This document shows, in pieces, positions 11,756 to 14,403 of a DNA stretch of 14,403 nt. The position numbers and the translations under genes are program-made. Origin of the DNA: J061 sp003695725 [NCBI: Candidatus Schekmanbacteria bacterium] (GTDB lineage Bacteria; Schekmanbacteria; GWA2-38-11); contig RFHX01000065.1 in assembly GCA_003695725.1 (NCBI GenBank), forward strand, positions 1 through 14,403. Reading direction: 5' to 3'. The notes beneath the pieces are model-generated. The model searched no databases. It was not told the origin of the DNA and saw only the letters and a list, made by a program, of their open reading frames with translations. Every line of letters begins with the position of its first letter. Within the stretch, counting starts at the first letter, position 1.

Positions 11756-14403
11756 AATTTTTATTGCGAGTTCTCGCGAAGTAAAAGGCTTTTGAATTAC
11801 AACATTATCTCCAAATAATCCGTCTTCTTTTGCGATAATGGCTTCTGCATATCCTGACATAAACATTATTTTAATGCCTGAATTCAATTTTTTTATTTCT
11901 TTTGCAAGAATATCACCACGCATATCAGGCATTACAATATCAGTCAAAAGCAGGTCTATATTTTCGTTGCTGTTTTTTAATATAAGCAATCCTTCATCTG
12001 CATTAGAGGCACTCAATACCTTGTAGCCAAGCTGTTCAAGTATTTCTTTTGTCATTTTTCTCACCACTTCTTCGTCTTCTACGACAAGGATGGTTTCATT
12101 ACCCTCGGGAATTTTGTCTAAAAAAAGTTCGCTGATTTCTTCCTTTTTCATTCCTTCAGCCACAGGGAGGTAAATTTTGAATGTCGTTCCTCTGCCAATT
12201 TCGCTGTACACACTGATATACCCATTGTTTTGCTTTACAATTCCATAGACGGTGGAAAGACCAAGTCCGGTGCCTTTATCAACATCTTTTGTTGTAAAGA
12301 ATGGCTCAAAGACATGAGATAGAGTTTCTTTATCCATTCCACAACCATTGTCTGAAACAGTAATCAAAACATATGCTCCTTCCTTTGCTCCCCTATGATT
12401 TTTTACGAAGAATTCATCGAGATATACATTGGTGGTTTCTATGATAAATTTTCCTCCATTGGGCATCGCATCTCTTGCATTGGTTGCGAGGTTTAGCATT
12501 ATTTGGGAAATATGGTCAGGGTCAGCTTTTATTGGGTTAATATTTTCATTCGTTTTGATTTCAACCTTGATATCCTCTCCTATAATTCTTTTTAACATCA
12601 TTTCAGTATTTTTTAATGCGTTGTTGACATCTATTATCTGAGGCCTAAATATCTGTTTTCTGCCAAAGGCAAGAAGCTGTTTTGTGAGAGAAGATGCTCT
12701 TTCTCCTGCTTTTACTATTTCATTTATATACCTTTGTGCGGTTTCCATTTCCGAAGGCAGGGTTTCCTTTAAAAGTTCGCTATAGCCGATTATTCCAACC
12801 AATAGATTGTTAAAATCATGTGCAATTCCTCCTGCTAAGCGGCCTATTGCTTCCATTTTTTGTGCTTGTAGAAGCTGGGCTTCCATTTCAACTTCGCGGC
12901 TTACATCTCTCATTACAGCAACATAGCTGATATTATTTCCTTTTGTGTCTTTTATAGGGGAAATAGTTGCATCTTCGTTATAAAGAGAGCCATCCTTTTT
13001 GCGGTTTATGAGCCGTCCTTTCCATGTTTCGCCTTTTAAAAGTGTTGCCCATAACTCCTTATAGAAATTTTCATCCTGTAAACCGCTTTTCAAAAATGCC
13101 GGTGTCCTCCCAATGGCTTCTTCTTTTTTATATCCTGTTATCCGCTCAAAGGAATCGTTGACATAGGTAATAACGCCTTCCTTGTCTGTAATCATAATGA
13201 TGTCCCAAGACTGGTTTATTGCTTCAAGAAGTCTCTTTTGTTCTTCTTCTGCTTCAATGCGGCTTGAAATATCCAGTACCATACACAAATGACATGGCTT
13301 TGATTCATATAGTATTTTTTGGATATATATTTCTACCGGATATTTACTCCCATCTTTTCGTGTATGCACCGCTTGAAATTTGACCAACTTCTTTTCTCCG
13401 CTATCGACTTCTCTGGTTATTTCTCTTATTTTTTCCCAAGTCATTTCCGGTTTTAAATCCAATGGAGTCATTTCCCTCAATTCATCCAAAGAATATCCCA
13501 GATTGTCTCTCGCCGCTTTGTTGACTTCTATGAATTTGAGGGTTTCAGCATCGAGTATGTAGATTTCATTGAGAGAGCTTTCAAATATTTTGGCAAGATG
13601 CTCCATCCTTTCTTCAGCTAACTTTTTTTCAGTCAAGTCTGTTGTAACAATATAGCGGTATGTCTTGCCTTCTTCTGTTTTTCTTGCGCTGTATCGATGC
13701 TGGACATAAGCCAGTGTGCCATCATTTCTTTCATTCCAGCACTCAATTTCAACATATGGCAGTGATTTTGATATTGCTTCCCTTTTAAGTTCAATCATTT
13801 TCTCTCTGTCTTGGGCGCTGATAAATTCTTCTGCTTTTTTAGTTTTTAAAATCTCTTCTTTTGTTCTTCCGAGGATTTCACACATTCGGTTATTGATATA
13901 AACTGGCTTATCCTCTTCAATTATTAGAATTCCATCTTGAATGCTTTCTGCCATATAGCGGAAACGCTCTTCGCTAATCTCGATTTTTGACATCGTTTCT
14001 GAATTTTTTTTCAGAAAATAGTATAAGAAAATGAAAAACGCTCCAATGATTGTGCACCAAACAACAACCATCCCCCAAAAAATAGCCGTAACTCGCATAA
14101 AGTTTTCCTTGCGGCCTTCTTTGAGGAAGTTTTTTATATTACTGTATTCTTTTAGGAGATTTTCAAAATGGGCAGCATATCTGTTGATTATTGAGGCAGT
14201 ATCAAATGATTCATTGCCTGCGATTATTTTGGATACAAGGGACGACACTCGAGTGATATGATTTTTGTATTTTTCAAGATATTTTCTTACCTCTTCATCT
14301 ATAATGGGCTTTACAGAAAAACCGGGCGGCTTCTTTGAATCTTCAATTACTGTATTAATGTCATTTATTTCTCTTTTTAAATCTTTTAAAATGTCTTTTA
14401 GAC
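11732..14403 (-). CDS. Membrane-anchored PAS-PAS-PAS hybrid sensor histidine kinase (5' end beyond the window)
   Basis: Hybrid two-component sensor. Counting residues from an in-frame GTG at 14248, the parts are: a helical, probably extracytoplasmic segment, a membrane helix (about 53-79), three PAS/PAC repeats (about 93-205, 217-332, 339-450), HisKA with H477 in GGIAHDFNN, an ATPase domain (N590 in NLATNARDA, DNGCGM, FEPFFTTK, GTGLGL), and a C-terminal receiver with phospho-acceptor D770 in LLTDIVMPD, S798 and K820. The frame stays open for 51 more codons up to the window edge, with no ATG, and no ribosome binding site precedes the GTG. The real start, and probably a first membrane helix, therefore lie outside. 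All catalytic residues seen are intact. There is no HPt or output domain, so it probably feeds a separate regulator. No such regulator gene is in the window, and the signal is unknown. Confidence 0.94.
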   Translation of the reverse strand, partial: LKDILKDLKREINDINTVIEDSKKPPGFSVKPIIDEEVRKYLEKYKNHITRVSSLVSKIIAGNESFDTASIINRYAAHFENLLKEYSNIKNFLKEGRKENFMRVTAIFWGMVVVWCTIIGAFFIFLYYFLKKNSETMSKIEISEERFRYMAESIQDGILIIEEDKPVYINNRMCEILGRTKEEILKTKKAEEFISAQDREKMIELKREAISKSLPYVEIECWNERNDGTLAYVQHRYSARKTEEGKTYRYIVTTDLTEKKLAEERMEHLAKIFESSLNEIYILDAETLKFIEVNKAARDNLGYSLDELREMTPLDLKPEMTWEKIREITREVDSGEKKLVKFQAVHTRKDGSKYPVEIYIQKILYESKPCHLCMVLDISSRIEAEEEQKRLLEAINQSWDIIMITDKEGVITYVNDSFERITGYKKEEAIGRTPAFLKSGLQDENFYKELWATLLKGETWKGRLINRKKDGSLYNEDATISPIKDTKGNNISYVAVMRDVSREVEMEAQLLQAQKMEAIGRLAGGIAHDFNNLLVGIIGYSELLKETLPSEMETAQRYINEIVKAGERASSLTKQLLAFGRKQIFRPQIIDVNNALKNTEMMLKRIIGEDIKVEIKTNENINPIKADPDHISQIMLNLATNARDAMPNGGKFIIETTNVYLDEFFVKNHRGAKEGAYVLITVSDNGCGMDKETLSHVFEPFFTTKDVDKGTGLGLSTVYGIVKQNNGYISVYSEIGRGTTFKIYLPVAEGMKKEEISELFLDKIPEGNETILVVEDEEVVRKMTKEILEQLGYKVLSASNADEGLLILKNSNENIDLLLTDIVMPDMRGDILAKEIKKLNSGIKIMFMSGYAEAIIAKEDGLFGDNVVIQKPFTSRELAIKIRKAIEGS

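Noticed and set aside
11692-11757. 21-codon plus-strand mini-ORF with AAGGA six bases before its ATG
   Set aside because: The ribosome binding site is good, but the frame is very short, overlaps the kinase end in antisense and ends inside the inverted repeat. Chance is the simplest explanation without conservation data.
1-14403. Mobile element, phage, defence island or CRISPR content
   Set aside because: I saw no transposase, integrase, restriction or toxin-antitoxin genes, terminal repeats, or regularly spaced direct repeats on either strand.

Overview
The window looks like AT-rich bacterial chromosomal DNA (roughly 40 % GC by eye). All nine genes lie on the minus strand. A Tat-exported protein, an NhaA antiporter and a PAS-rich hybrid histidine kinase fit a Gram-negative-type bacterium. 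The mix of genes suggests a deep-branching or uncultivated lineage, but the sequence alone does not fix the phylum. There are no tRNA or rRNA genes, insertion sequences, integrases, phage genes or CRISPR arrays. No gap between genes exceeds 300 bases; the largest is 267.

In the direction of transcription (right to left) the layout is as follows. (1) A membrane-anchored hybrid sensor kinase, whose 5' end runs off the right edge. (2) A 267-base gap with dyad structures and a candidate promoter. (3) A lone molybdenum-hydroxylase large subunit of the xanthine dehydrogenase/CoxL type. (4) A five-gene carbohydrate cluster at about 2.5-9.1 kb: a glycosyltransferase fused to an all-helical (alpha/alpha)-toroid-like domain, a related single-domain glycosyltransferase, a GH130 enzyme, a GT4 glycosyltransferase and a second GH130 enzyme. 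(5) A Tat-exported DUF362 protein. (6) A complete NhaA Na+/H+ antiporter.

The carbohydrate cluster is the most interesting part. Two GH130 enzymes (a family of beta-mannoside phosphorylases and some hydrolases) alternate with three GT-B glycosyltransferases. The last three genes are only 6 and 3 bases apart. None of the five products has a signal peptide or membrane segment, and the window has no sugar transporter, surface glycan-binding protein or secreted glycanase. This points to synthesis and phosphorolytic turnover of a cytoplasmic glycan, possibly a beta-mannan-like reserve or compatible solute, rather than foraging on outside mannan. That reading is an inference from gene content; substrate and linkage cannot be read from the sequence.

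Two gene starts need care. The GT-toroid gene can be opened at a TTG at 9148, but the ATG at 9088 has a strong ribosome binding site and is the better start. The kinase gene can be opened at a GTG at 14248, but its frame stays open to the window edge, so that codon is almost certainly internal.
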